Shown in pieces: positions 8,338-17,655 of a DNA stretch of 64,000 nt (the first letter of the stretch is position 1; every line of letters starts with the position of its first letter). The position numbers and the translations under genes were made by a program. Source of the DNA: Robertmurraya sp. FSL R5-0851 (GTDB lineage: Bacteria > Bacillota > Bacilli > Bacillales > Cytobacillaceae); the NCBI RefSeq assembly GCF_038002965.1, contig NZ_JBBOOE010000001.1, positions 2,709,001 to 2,773,000 of the forward strand. The letters run 5' to 3'. The notes below the pieces were generated by a model. The model was not told the DNA's origin. It did not search any database and saw only the letters and a list, made by a program, of their open reading frames with translations.

Positions 8338-10029
8338 TTAATATAATTTGTATAAATAAATGGTCCAAGCAGAGCTGTCCGATTGAAATATTTTTTCAAG
8401 CTGCAATTTGTTTTCATCCGCATTTTTAATAGGCAATGCTGAAAATACGTATTCTCCACCTAACTCCTTAATTTTGGATGTCTGAAGCTGCAAATTTTTT
8501 AAAGTTTTAGAAGAATTCTTTTTTACCATATAATGCTTTCCCATTTGGGCTGTAAAAATATAGCATCTTCCTCCCCATTCATCGAAATACCTTTTAATTT
8601 TTTTATTCTTACTTAATTCCTTTTCAATAATGGTTCGAAATTGATGCTTATAAGTTAAAGGATAAAAGTTATTATACGTATCCAGTGTGTAGAAACCGTT
8701 ATACTGTGCAATTGCTGGATGAAGGCCAATACTTACCACACGATACTCGTTTACCGGTCTTTCTATATACGCTTTTATGTTCTCAAATTGTTCTGTTGCG
8801 TAAAATTGTTTTACGGTTGGCTTTCGATGATTAATGATTTCTTCATTAAAGGCAAATAACAGCATGATCTGTGCAACAAGGATGTAGCGAATATATCCGT
8901 TTTTTTGAATGTAGGACTTAATAATGAACAAAGCTTGTGCGAAATTGATATAAATAATAAGCGGTCTAAGAAAGTGAAACCTCGCGAAATTAAAGGTATT
9001 CAAAAAATGAAATCTTTCTACGATTGGAGCCCAGCCTTCATAAAACCAAAATGCATACCAAAGGGATAAGAAAAAGTTTAAAACGAATAAGGTAAGATAC
9101 ACTTTATGCTCTTTCCAACTCTTGTTTATTAATACTAAAAAAAGAGCAATAAAGAGTATTGGAAGGATGACTAAACCATGAACGGTCATCACATGTGTAT
9201 GTCCTAGGATGAAATTCTTAAAAGTTAAGCGAATCACGCGCCATAATGGAAGAGTGGCATGAATATACTCATCTCGACTGTTTGGTTCACCAGCAACGAG
9301 GAAGGAGCTAACTAGACGATATTCTACAAGTAAAAAAACCACTGTCATATACATGATAGAAAGAAAAAATCGTATTTGAAGCTTTTTTCTCGTCAAAAGC
9401 TCGTAAAACCAAAAGATCCCCATCGCTACCATAAAGAAGAAAAAACCTAATACAAAGCTAGAATAGAATGGTAAGAAAGTAAAAATGATGACGTTTTTCC
9501 AAGTTTTCTTTCCACTTCGAACATTAAGGAATGCCCATAATGCCAATGGCATACCAAGTGTACTTAACATCCCTGATGGCCAAAAAGGGGTTAACGCAAA
9601 GGCTAATGCAACACCTATACGAATCACCGTATCAGAACTTTTTGGCACATAGTAATCTCGAAGCAATAAGTACATACCAAGAAATGCAAAAATACGTGTG
9701 ATCGCCTGGCTAATAGCATACGCCGTCATCGTTGGAAGAAAATGATGAAGCCAAACGATTCCACTAAATTCGGTTCCAAAGGCATTTCTAGGCAGTCCAT
9801 TTATAACTTGTGGGATTACAGCATCAATCTCTCCAAATAGTTCCCCACTACGGGAAAGGACTTTATACCAAGCAAGATTGGAATCCAAGTTATCATGAAC
9901 TCGTATATGCGCATTTTCTCCTAGAACAAATAAAGGTAGTAAATAAATAGCTATTACTATTAATGCAAATACGAACATTCTTCGCTCAAAAACAGTTGAA
10001 GATTTGAACAAACTAGCCACCTCATTCAA
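8338..10029 (-). CDS. ykoS: polytopic membrane protein, DUF6044/YkoS-like
   Basis: A 563-residue protein with about 11-12 hydrophobic helices over the first 400 residues and a soluble C-terminal region of about 150 residues. A large external loop after helix 1 (HIRVHDNLDSNLAWYKVL) resembles the first loop of GT-C fold glycosyltransferases. Position directly before a YkoT-like GT2 gene supports a YkoS assignment. The likely division of labour is that YkoT makes a lipid-linked sugar and YkoS uses it as a donor outside the membrane; that is inference from the GT2/GT-C pairing, and the acceptor is unknown. Confidence 0.65.
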   Translation of the reverse strand: MNEVASLFKSSTVFERRMFVFALIVIAIYLLPLFVLGENAHIRVHDNLDSNLAWYKVLSRSGELFGEIDAVIPQVINGLPRNAFGTEFSGIVWLHHFLPTMTAYAISQAITRIFAFLGMYLLLRDYYVPKSSDTVIRIGVALAFALTPFWPSGMLSTLGMPLALWAFLNVRSGKKTWKNVIIFTFLPFYSSFVLGFFFFMVAMGIFWFYELLTRKKLQIRFFLSIMYMTVVFLLVEYRLVSSFLVAGEPNSRDEYIHATLPLWRVIRLTFKNFILGHTHVMTVHGLVILPILFIALFLVLINKSWKEHKVYLTLFVLNFFLSLWYAFWFYEGWAPIVERFHFLNTFNFARFHFLRPLIIYINFAQALFIIKSYIQKNGYIRYILVAQIMLLFAFNEEIINHRKPTVKQFYATEQFENIKAYIERPVNEYRVVSIGLHPAIAQYNGFYTLDTYNNFYPLTYKHQFRTIIEKELSKNKKIKRYFDEWGGRCYIFTAQMGKHYMVKKNSSKTLKNLQLQTSKIKELGGEYVFSALPIKNADENKLQLEKIFQSDSSAWTIYLYKLY

Positions 10030-10087
10030 AAAAGCTCCATTCCTAACTTTTGCATTATGACCATAATTATTCCATTTTGTTTATTTA

Positions 10088-10112
10088 CCTAAAAAATACC
10101 CCCATGATGGGA
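10088..10112 (-). terminator. terminator after CAP-domain lipoprotein gene
   Basis: On the minus strand ATGCTCCC pairs with GGGGGTAT (two G-U) followed by TTTTTT. Confidence 0.65.
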
Positions 10113-10121
10113 GCATTCTTA

Positions 10122-11162
10122 CTACTTCTTTATAAACATTTGGGTCCAGTGGTTACCAGCTTCTACATAACCAACGCCAATATGTGAATAGTTACCACTC
10201 AAAATGTTTTTACGATGTCCTTCACTATTCATCCATGCCTGGACAACTTCCTCAGGAGTTCTCTGTCCTTTTGCAATGTTCTCTCCAGCACTCTGATACG
10301 TAATTCCAAAATCACGCATCATGTCAAATGGAGAGCCGTAAGTTGGACTCGTATGTGAAAAATACCCTTTTTGTTGCATATCACGTGATTTCTCACGAGC
10401 TACGTTACTAAGTTTAGTATCAGCTTGAAGCGTAGGTAAACCAGCTTTTTTACGTTCAGCATTTGTTAACTCAATTACTCGCGACTCAATTGAGCTAATG
10501 GACCCAGCAGCAGGTGTAGTTTTTGGTGCTGGTGCTTGGTCAGCAGGAGCTGCTTGGTTTTGATTTTGTGTTGGAGCTTGTTGTGGCTGTGTCGCCTGCG
10601 GCTGTTGTTGTGTTGGTTGTTGCTGTCCAGCTTGGCCAGTAACAATCTTCCATTGACCTTGCTTAATAATCTGGCTATGTGGATATTTCCCACTTGGTGT
10701 ACCAGTACTATAAGCATTAGGGTCAATTGTGATAACGCCTGTTTTAATTTTTAATATGTCACCGTTATGTGCTAGTGATTTAGATTTGCCTTGTTCGTTT
10801 GATGACCCGTTCATTCCAGCTGCTCCAAAGCCTCGGTTCTCTCCTCGACCTTTTTTCACATACCGATAATCATCGGTTGGGGACGGGTTAGTTCCCACAT
10901 CTGTACGGCCAATCTCTCTTCCGCCTCGGTAATCGGAGTCCATATGATATTGATGATCTCCTCGACCTAACCGAACTAGAGGATTCATATCAGTATTATT
11001 CACTCGTTGAGTTCTGTTTGTTGTATATCTTGATGCTTGGTCACTTGTAAATCCTACATCCGAAGTACCCGTTGTGCGGTTATTAGTATCTTCAGCTGCA
11101 TTGTTGTTACAAGCAGTAAGCAACATTAAAGAAAAACCTACAGAAAGTAGACGCTTGTTCAA
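10122..11162 (-). CDS. CAP/SCP domain lipoprotein (YkwD-like)
   Basis: A 346-residue protein. Residues 1-18 form a lipoprotein signal peptide with lipobox LLTAC, so Cys18 should be lipidated. The middle (about 30-180) is low complexity and repeats Asn/Gly/Arg-rich segments. A Gln/Pro/Ala-rich linker (about 180-220) leads to a C-terminal CAP domain (about 228-346) with the family markers VIELTNAERKKAGLPTL, GYFSHTSPTYGSPF, SAGENIAKGQ, AWMNSEGHRKNILS and HIGVGYVEAGNHWTQMF. Such YkwD-type proteins are common at the cell or spore surface of Bacillaceae; most have no known enzymatic activity. It is monocistronic. Confidence 0.88.
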   Translation of the reverse strand: MNKRLLSVGFSLMLLTACNNNAAEDTNNRTTGTSDVGFTSDQASRYTTNRTQRVNNTDMNPLVRLGRGDHQYHMDSDYRGGREIGRTDVGTNPSPTDDYRYVKKGRGENRGFGAAGMNGSSNEQGKSKSLAHNGDILKIKTGVITIDPNAYSTGTPSGKYPHSQIIKQGQWKIVTGQAGQQQPTQQQPQATQPQQAPTQNQNQAAPADQAPAPKTTPAAGSISSIESRVIELTNAERKKAGLPTLQADTKLSNVAREKSRDMQQKGYFSHTSPTYGSPFDMMRDFGITYQSAGENIAKGQRTPEEVVQAWMNSEGHRKNILSGNYSHIGVGYVEAGNHWTQMFIKK

Positions 11163-11280
11163 TGTAAACCCCTCCTTTTAGTAAATAAGTGTTACATATG
11201 TATTGTTTCTTTTTTCGAGACAAAACATAGATGGGAAAAATCGAGAATAAAAATGGCATAAACAAGGAAAAATGACATAA

Positions 11281-11307
11281 AAAAGATAACCTTGTAAAGG
11301 CTATCTC
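11281..11307 (-). terminator. terminator after the threonine aldolase remnant
   Basis: On the minus strand AGATAGCCTT pairs with AAGGTTATCT (one G-U) followed by TTTTTT: probably the surviving terminator of the lost gene. Confidence 0.65.
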
Positions 11308-11650
11308 AGGTGATGTTTATTTTGATGTTACTGCTGATATGTTTGCAACGAGGAGTTGTTAAGGCTACATACGCTGGTGCCGCAATCATTCCAGCCTGAC
11401 GTAATCCTCCACCTAATCTTTTTCTCCACTTTCTTGCTTTAGCAATAAATTCTCTATTTCCAGCCAAAATAGAACCAACAGGTGCGCCAAGCCCTTTTGA
11501 TAAACATACTTGTACCGTATCACAGTATTGCGTAAAATCTGTTACAGAAGCACCCAAAGCTGCGGCTGCATTAAACAATCTAGCTCCATCCACGTGTACA
11601 GGTATTTGATTTTTTGCACCTATTTTATTTAAAAGCAGCCTCCCTCATTT
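11306..11650 (-). pseudogene. ltaE: remnant of low-specificity L-threonine aldolase
   Basis: The central frame reads NQIPVHVDGARLFNAAAALG, then VCLSKGLGAPVGSILAGN and GGGLRQAGMIAAPAYVALT, the unmistakable core of a PLP-dependent threonine aldolase, including the Lys (in LSKGLG) that would hold PLP. Only about 100 of some 340 residues remain: the N-terminal two thirds are missing, the frame breaks upstream (MREAAFK is in another frame near 11640) and the end after ALTT is replaced by unrelated residues. It is a decaying gene fragment, not a working enzyme. Confidence 0.85.
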
Positions 11651-11692
11651 CTTTTTCTAAATTATAAAACTTGTTCCACTATTTTTGAAAAA

Positions 11693-11724
11693 AAAAACCA
11701 GATCTTAAAAACAGTTCTGGTAAT
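11693..11724 (-). terminator. terminator after 11734 gene
   Basis: Minus strand ACCAGAAC / GATCTGGT hairpin followed by ten T. Confidence 0.7.
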
Positions 11725-11733
11725 GACTCAGGT

Positions 11734-12156
11734 TTAATGAAATGTATTTGGGTTAATGTCCTGAAACAATGTAGTGAAAATGGATTTATAATTCTTAGCT
11801 ATTGTTAATAATTCGTTCTCTCCATGAACTTGACAATACTGAATAAAATCATCTAGTTCATAAAAGACTTTTTCAACCACCTGTAGCGGAAGGGATATCG
11901 CAGCCAACTGTGCTCCTCCTCCGTCAGGTTCCGGAACATACATTAAAAACTTGTGGTATAGAAAATCAAAGAACTGTAACTCATGGTGAAGATGCTCCCT
12001 CTCTACATCATCCATATCCTCGTTTTCTTCCACCTCATACCCACGCCAATGCAAGTGAAAAGAAGAAAAATGAATCCAAAACATCAATATCTCCGAGTTA
12101 ACTGTTAACTTAATATCATTTGTTTCAACAGTAGAATCTAAAGAGAATAAATCCAC
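11734..12156 (-). CDS. hypothetical protein, 140 aa
   Basis: I do not recognise this protein. It is acidic (a cluster EVEENEDMDDVEREH near residues 41-55), rich in aromatic and His residues (FWIHFSSFHLHWRGYEVEE near 26-44), with no signal peptide and no clear membrane helix; it looks like a soluble helical protein. An AAGGGGGCATTTTGT stretch precedes the ATG. It is divergent from the coiled-coil gene at 12292 and followed by its own terminator. The His-rich helix facing acidic residues might bind metal, but nothing proves it. Confidence 0.6.
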   Translation of the reverse strand: MDLFSLDSTVETNDIKLTVNSEILMFWIHFSSFHLHWRGYEVEENEDMDDVEREHLHHELQFFDFLYHKFLMYVPEPDGGGAQLAAISLPLQVVEKVFYELDDFIQYCQVHGENELLTIAKNYKSIFTTLFQDINPNTFH

Positions 12157-12291
12157 AAAATGCCCCCTTATTTTAAAGACATTTTAACTTCACAATTTTG
12201 CAGAACGCCGATAAACAAATAACCGCAACTTATCATAACATAAATAAAGGATTCCACCTATTTACTTTTAATTCCATAAAGGAGAGATTTG

Positions 12292-13014
12292 ATGCCGTTA
12301 AATAATGAAAATCCGTTAATACTATCCAACCATGGAGAACCAAATTCCAATCAGACCATATTCCGGTACTCCTACTTTGAAGACGTCCTGCAAAGTCAAA
12401 AAATGACTAACTCAACTTTATCACAATCCATTGAATTATTTCATAGTACACTTAGTGAAACCACCTCCTCTCAGCAGATTAAATTTAATGAGTTACTACA
12501 AGAAATCAGCCGATCAGAACAATCTTTACGCGAGATTGCATCAATAATGATAGAACAAAGTCAAACCAATCAAATAATCCTTGAGAGACTGGGTAAGCTT
12601 GAAAAAGAAAATGAACTTGTCCTTAATGAAATTACAAAAGAAGGGCTAATGCATGAAGCGATGGTGGATCAACTATCTTTACAAGATCAACGTTTACTCG
12701 AGCTTAACTCAACACTGTCATCACACGAGCAACAAACAGTTGAATTAACTAAACAACTACAAGTGCATGAAAATATGTATGAAGAGATTTCAGAAAAAAT
12801 GGGGTTACAAGAGGTATTTCATCAAACAGTTATGGAAAGGTTAGACCATCAAGAAGCCATTTCGGAGAAAATCCAAAGACAACTCGATTATTTAAAGACG
12901 GCCATTTATGAGAGAGCCTCACACTTGGCAGAAAAAATAGAGACGAACTTTAGCAAAGTTGCAAAACCCGTTCATCGATTTTTTGTACAAAAAGAAAAAA
13001 ATGAACAAAAATAA
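12292..13014 (+). CDS. coiled-coil protein of unknown function
   Basis: A 240-residue hydrophilic protein dominated by heptad repeats from about residue 30 to 215 (Gln, Glu, Leu, Ser rich; for example ILERLGKLEKENELVLNEI near 93). No membrane segment or signal peptide. The C-terminus turns basic (FFVQKEKNEQK). The ATG at 12292 is preferred to the TTG three nt earlier because AGGAGAG is then better spaced. Similar Gln-rich coiled-coil proteins occur in Bacillaceae without known function. It ends just before the shared terminator at 13023. Confidence 0.65.
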   Translation: MPLNNENPLILSNHGEPNSNQTIFRYSYFEDVLQSQKMTNSTLSQSIELFHSTLSETTSSQQIKFNELLQEISRSEQSLREIASIMIEQSQTNQIILERLGKLEKENELVLNEITKEGLMHEAMVDQLSLQDQRLLELNSTLSSHEQQTVELTKQLQVHENMYEEISEKMGLQEVFHQTVMERLDHQEAISEKIQRQLDYLKTAIYERASHLAEKIETNFSKVAKPVHRFFVQKEKNEQK

Positions 13015-13022
13015 TAACGAAA

Positions 13023-13050
13023 AAACCCCAGTCTAAAAATGACTGGGGTC
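13023..13050 (-). terminator. shared terminator, coiled-coil gene / MHYT kinase
   Basis: ACCCCAGTC and GACTGGGGT form a perfect stem; the T-run is on the minus strand, so it mainly serves the kinase gene. Confidence 0.8.
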
Positions 13051-13055
13051 TAAGC

Positions 13056-15218
13056 TTAAGCAGTTTTTGCCGGTAATATGATATTAAAGGTGGTGCCTTT
13101 GTTTATTTCACTTTCTATATATACTTTCCCTTGGTGGCTTTCAATGATTTTAAAGCTAACCATTAACCCTAGGCCGTTTCCTTCCTTTTTGGTTGTATAG
13201 AACGGTTCACCAATCTTTTTGAGCTTATCCTCTGGTATCCCAACCCCCGTATCTTGAATTGAGATTTGTACTTGGTTATCCTCGACACTTACTTTAACGG
13301 TTAATTCCCCACCATTCGGCATAGCTTCAATACCGTTCTTTACAAAGTTTAGAAACACCTGTTTCAGTCTATCTTCATCACACTCAATTTGAATGATATC
13401 TTCATTTGCTTCAAAACTCATTTTCACATTCTTTTTTCGTGCTTCGAATTCTAATAGTGAGAGTACATTGTTTATTATTTTGACAATATTTTTTTCTTCA
13501 AGTTCTACTACCTTAGGCTTGGCAAGAACCATAAAATCCTCAACAATCGTATTTACACGGCCAATCTCATCAAGAATAATCTCAATAAATTCTCTTCTTT
13601 GTGGATCGGTCTCATCCTCTAATAGAAACTCTCCATATCCCTTCATAGAAGTAAGAGGGTTTCTTATTTCATGGGCCACCCCGGCAGCGAGCTGACCAAC
13701 AGCAGCTAGCTTATCTTGACGATGAAGTGTTTCTTCTGTTTTCTTTCTTTCAGTAATATCATTTCTTATTGCAAGGTATTGGTATGGTTTCCCTTTTTCA
13801 TTCATAAAGGGGATGATGGTTGTATCAACCCAATAATATGTTCCATCCTTTGCTTTGTTTCTAATTTCACCTTTCCAAACATGTCCGTTCCCAATTGTGC
13901 TCCACAACTCTTTAAAGTAAGCTTTGGAATGGAACCCCGAGTTTAAGATTTTGTGATCTACCCCAATAAGCTCTTCACGTGAGTATTTAGATATCTCACA
14001 AAACTTATCATTCACCTTTGTAATTTTTCCCTTTTCATCTGTAAAAGCAACAATGGAGGATTGATCTAAAGCAAAATTTATATCATTAACTTCTTTTAAC
14101 GACTCTTTTAATTTCTCTTCTGCTAATTTTCTATTGGTTATATCATGACGAATCGCAACATATTGATACGGTTTGCCGTTTTTTCCTAGAAACGGAACAA
14201 TGGTCGTATCGACCCAATAGAAGCTTCCATCCTTCGCTTTATTTCGGATTTCTCCTTTCCAAACTCTTCCTGAGCTAATCTCTTTCCAAAGTTGTTGGAA
14301 ATAACTACGTGGATGGTAGCCCGAATTTAATATCCGATGATCCATACCGAGAAGCTCTTCTCTTTGATACTTAGAGATTTCAACAAATTTGTCATTAACA
14401 AAGGTAATTTTCCCTTTTGGATCTGTAATAGCAACAATGGAAGATTCGTCTAATGCGGCTGTAATATCTTTAAGATTTGTGTCTGTAATAGCCAACTTTC
14501 TACTGATAAAAGCGGAAGACGAAATTAATCCTATTAAAATGACAATAGATAAGAAAAGAACAAAATAAATAAATAACCGTTCATCGGATATATTCCCTAT
14601 CGGATCCGTAATTTTAAATCTTATAATTTCAGCTGATTTTACAAGTAAGAAATGTCCTTCCACTATAGCTATCGTTAATACTAAAGCTGCTAAAGGCTTC
14701 ATCCAAATACGATGACTAACCGAAAAGTTTTTAGCGAAAAACAACATCCAAAAAACGAACCAAAAAGATGCACACATCAAAACAAGAGCAACGATAAGGA
14801 TAATTGGATCATAAGAAAATACGATTTCTAGTCCTAGCATCCCAACCAAATGAACGAATAAAACTGCACATGTCATAAAAATACTTCCTAATAACAGACT
14901 AGTTTTATGAAAGTGATGTTTTGTTACAGTATAAAACGCAAGACCTACAAAGATGATACCGACAATTAGTGATAGCAAAATAAGTGGAATACGATAATGA
15001 AAGGACTCCGCTCCATCTATAGTAAGCATTCCGATGAAATTCATTAACCAAATACCAACACCCATTGATAAGGTACCGGCAATCAATAAAAACCTCCTAT
15101 TTCTTTCGGAGGTATGAAGCATTGCAACAAGGTTCATTGAAGTATAGGAAGCCATTATCGTTAAAATAAATGCAGAAAAAATTAAAATAGGATTGTACGA
15201 TCCAATAATTTCTTCCAT
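13056..15218 (-). CDS. MHYT-like sensor, double-PAS histidine kinase
   Basis: A 720-residue membrane kinase. Residues about 1-235 hold seven hydrophobic helices with degenerate MHYT-type repeats (GIWLMNFIGML near 60; VLFVHLVGML near 120), followed by PAS1 (about 255-365), PAS2 (about 378-490), a HisKA domain with phospho-acceptor AAGVAHEIRNPL near 518, and HATPase motifs (QVFLNFVKNGIEAMPNGG; DTGVGIP; GNGLGLMVS). The two PAS domains are near duplicates and resemble the PAS of the kinase at 50692. HisKA of this type suggests an orphan sporulation-kinase-like (KinA/B-like) role feeding a phosphorelay, since no response regulator is adjacent. MHYT domains are thought to sense O2, CO or NO via bound copper; here one motif has Asn instead of His. 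Confidence 0.85.
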   Translation of the reverse strand: MEEIIGSYNPILIFSAFILTIMASYTSMNLVAMLHTSERNRRFLLIAGTLSMGVGIWLMNFIGMLTIDGAESFHYRIPLILLSLIVGIIFVGLAFYTVTKHHFHKTSLLLGSIFMTCAVLFVHLVGMLGLEIVFSYDPIILIVALVLMCASFWFVFWMLFFAKNFSVSHRIWMKPLAALVLTIAIVEGHFLLVKSAEIIRFKITDPIGNISDERLFIYFVLFLSIVILIGLISSSAFISRKLAITDTNLKDITAALDESSIVAITDPKGKITFVNDKFVEISKYQREELLGMDHRILNSGYHPRSYFQQLWKEISSGRVWKGEIRNKAKDGSFYWVDTTIVPFLGKNGKPYQYVAIRHDITNRKLAEEKLKESLKEVNDINFALDQSSIVAFTDEKGKITKVNDKFCEISKYSREELIGVDHKILNSGFHSKAYFKELWSTIGNGHVWKGEIRNKAKDGTYYWVDTTIIPFMNEKGKPYQYLAIRNDITERKKTEETLHRQDKLAAVGQLAAGVAHEIRNPLTSMKGYGEFLLEDETDPQRREFIEIILDEIGRVNTIVEDFMVLAKPKVVELEEKNIVKIINNVLSLLEFEARKKNVKMSFEANEDIIQIECDEDRLKQVFLNFVKNGIEAMPNGGELTVKVSVEDNQVQISIQDTGVGIPEDKLKKIGEPFYTTKKEGNGLGLMVSFKIIESHQGKVYIESEINKGTTFNIILPAKTA

Positions 15219-15485
15219 AAAAAGAAATGCCTCCTTTTCAGAAACAATTTATATCTACTTGATTTTAATGGATAGATACCGTATATAAAAGAAAAAGTTT
15301 TGTTTTTTGTCACAATTATTTTCTTTTGTTTTCCCACCAAAAATGATAAATCAGTACATTTCACTTATTTAAAAAAAATTTTGATTTTTTCAAGAAAAGA
15401 GTCTACACATTTTTAACATCCTCGTGTATACTGTACTATAACAAGAGGTAATTAATTATTCTGTATTATATAAGGAGGAGTAAAA

Positions 15486-15623
15486 ATGTTAATAAGTCCA
15501 GTTGAGTTTTTCCGAACATTACCCAAAAAGGTTTGTCCCGAGTGTGGTCAACAGGTACATGAACAGGCTGAATCGTACTTCTTAGAATGTGACAGATGCC
15601 TTTCAAAAAAAATGGAAGAATAA
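15486..15623 (+). CDS. yhfH: YhfH family small zinc-ribbon protein
   Basis: A 45-residue protein beginning MLISPVEFFRTLPKK with two Cys pairs, CPECG and CDRC, that should bind one zinc. The EFF-NLP-K start and the CxxCG...CxxC spacing match YhfH-type proteins of Bacillus. AAGGAGGAG precedes the ATG by 6 nt and a strong terminator follows, so it is an independent, probably well-expressed unit. A TATACT near 15427 may be the -10. Function is unknown. Confidence 0.75.
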   Translation: MLISPVEFFRTLPKKVCPECGQQVHEQAESYFLECDRCLSKKMEE

Positions 15624-15638
15624 AATGTAAACTAAGCA

Positions 15639-15669
15639 CGGTGAGGTTAGATAATCTCACCGTTTTTTT
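15639..15669 (+). terminator. terminator after yhfH
   Basis: CGGTGAG and CTCACCG stem followed by seven T. Confidence 0.85.
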
Positions 15670-15769
15670 GTATTGATTTATTAAAATATTTAGAAAAATC
15701 CTTTAAAATCATGTATACTAACACTGTATATACTTAGGAATACGAAATACATAGTTAGGGGGAAGGAAA

Positions 15770-17584
15770 ATGGAGAAAACATCTTCAAAAAGGTATTTAC
15801 GTAAAGAGGTACCCGAGCATTTAACATGGGACTTAAGTGATTTGTTTGACTCAGAAGATACTTGGCAAGACCATCTCAAATTGGTGGAAAATGATCTAAG
15901 TCTATTTGATGCTTATAAAGGAAAAGTAACCGAAAACTCCGCTACGTTACTTCAATGTTTAGAACAACGTGAAAAGCTAACCCATAAGTTAATAAAAATT
16001 TCTACTTTTGCTTCTTTAAAACAATCAGAAGATGGAACAAATCCAATCAACCAGGCGAATATTGGAAAGGTTTCATCGCTACTTTCCAAAATAAACTCAT
16101 CATTATCTTTTATTGATTCAGAATTATTAAAACTTGACGAAGAGACACTTTCACAATTCGTACAAGAACAACCTAATCTCCTTCCTTTTAAGAATATGCT
16201 AGCTGATTTACTAGAGACAAAAAAATACCGTTTATCCCCTGAAACTGAACAAGTACTTGCTGCTCTTGGAGAAGTTCATGGAGCACCTTACCAAATTTAT
16301 CAAACAAGTAAATCTGCCGATATGACTTTTTCTTCGTTTTTAGATGACAAAGGAAATGAGTTACCAAATAGCTTCGCTTTATTCGAAGACCGATATGAAT
16401 TTTCACCAGATCCAATAGTGAGAGGAAATGCCTATGAATCATTTGTATCTACATTAAGCAAGTACAAAAATACGTACGCTGCTGTGTATGCAACAGAAGT
16501 AAAAAAACAAGTCGCTTTGTCTAAATTACGAGGCTATGACTCTGTAACAGATATGCTTTTGCATCCACAAAAAGTTGAGAAAGTTACCTATGAGAATCAA
16601 TTGAATGTTATTCAAAAAGAGCTTGCTCCGCATATGAGAAGGTTTGCTCAGTTAAAAAAACGTGTTCTTGGGCTTGAAACGATGAGATTCTGTGATTTAA
16701 AGGCACCTTTAGATCCATCTTTTAATCCATCTACGACCTATGAGGAAGCAAGCGAAGTAATCTTAGAAGCATTAAAAGTAATGGGACCTGAGTATAGTAG
16801 CATTATGAAAAAAGGATTAACGGAAAGATGGGTTGACTTAGCTGATAATGTTGGGAAATCCACCGGTGCATTCTGTTCTAGCCCTTACGGCTCCCACCCG
16901 TATATTCTTATAACATGGACAGACACCATGAGAGGTGCTTTTGTCCTTGCCCATGAGCTTGGACACGCAGGACACTTTTATTTGGCAAACAAAAATCAAC
17001 GCATGATGAATACTCGCCCATCCATGTATTTTATTGAAGCCCCATCAACAATGAATGAGATGCTTTTAGGTGACTACTTGCTCTCTCAAACGAATGATGT
17101 TCAAATGAAGCGCTGGGTGCTATTACAATTATTAGGAACGTATTATCATAACTTTGTTACACATCTATTGGAGGGAGAATTCCAAAGAAGAGTTTATCGT
17201 TTAGCTGAGGAAGGGGTGCCATTAACAGCAAAAATACTTTGCGAGCAAAAAGCAAATGTGCTAACTGACTTCTGGGGAGATACAGTGGAAATTGATGAAG
17301 GAGCAAGTCTTACATGGATGAGACAACCACATTACTATATGGGACTATATCCATACACATATTCCGCTGGCTTAACCGCTTCAACTGCTATGGCTCAGTT
17401 AATAAAGGAAGAAGGTCAACCGGCTGTTGAGCGATGGCTAGAGGTGTTAAAAGCTGGGGGGACGATGCGTCCATTAGAGTTACTAAAACAGGCTGGAATT
17501 GATATGTCAACACCTTCCCCTATTGAGAAGGCCGTAAGCTACGTAGGTACATTAATTGATGAACTAGAAGCAAGCTATCAATAA
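15770..17584 (+). CDS. pepF: oligoendopeptidase F (M3 family)
   Basis: A 604-residue cytoplasmic zinc endopeptidase, the usual length of PepF. The HEXXH zinc site is HELGHAGHFY near residue 395, with the downstream Glu in EAPSTMNEMLL near 423. The N-terminus WDLSDLF and the C-terminal IDMSTPSPIEKA are also typical of the M3B group. PepF cleaves peptides of about 7-17 residues, recycling protein fragments, and in Bacillus over-production affects Phr peptide signalling and sporulation. AGGGGGAAGGAAA precedes the ATG. It is monocistronic. Confidence 0.95.
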   Translation: MEKTSSKRYLRKEVPEHLTWDLSDLFDSEDTWQDHLKLVENDLSLFDAYKGKVTENSATLLQCLEQREKLTHKLIKISTFASLKQSEDGTNPINQANIGKVSSLLSKINSSLSFIDSELLKLDEETLSQFVQEQPNLLPFKNMLADLLETKKYRLSPETEQVLAALGEVHGAPYQIYQTSKSADMTFSSFLDDKGNELPNSFALFEDRYEFSPDPIVRGNAYESFVSTLSKYKNTYAAVYATEVKKQVALSKLRGYDSVTDMLLHPQKVEKVTYENQLNVIQKELAPHMRRFAQLKKRVLGLETMRFCDLKAPLDPSFNPSTTYEEASEVILEALKVMGPEYSSIMKKGLTERWVDLADNVGKSTGAFCSSPYGSHPYILITWTDTMRGAFVLAHELGHAGHFYLANKNQRMMNTRPSMYFIEAPSTMNEMLLGDYLLSQTNDVQMKRWVLLQLLGTYYHNFVTHLLEGEFQRRVYRLAEEGVPLTAKILCEQKANVLTDFWGDTVEIDEGASLTWMRQPHYYMGLYPYTYSAGLTASTAMAQLIKEEGQPAVERWLEVLKAGGTMRPLELLKQAGIDMSTPSPIEKAVSYVGTLIDELEASYQ

Positions 17585-17592
17585 TAAAACGG

Positions 17593-17619
17593 GCACAGAT
17601 TACGTAATCTGTGCTTTTT
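17593..17619 (+). terminator. terminator after pepF
   Basis: GCACAGATTAC / GTAATCTGTGC perfect palindromic stem followed by TTTTTA. Confidence 0.85.
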
Positions 17620-17623
17620 AGAT

Positions 17624-17655
17624 TAAATAAAAACTCTCTAGCTATACTAGAGAGA
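17624..17655 (-). terminator. terminator of the large RNA
   Basis: CTCTCTAG and CTAGAGAG form an 8-bp stem with a 5-nt loop; the T-run (TTTTTATTT) is on the minus strand only. Confidence 0.8.

Noticed and set aside
10475..10754. Gln/Leu-rich ORFs on both strands inside the CAP lipoprotein gene
   Set aside because: They are frame shadows of the Gln/Pro/Ala-rich linker.
13393..13946. Plus-strand frames within the MHYT kinase gene
   Set aside because: Antisense shadows without ribosome sites.
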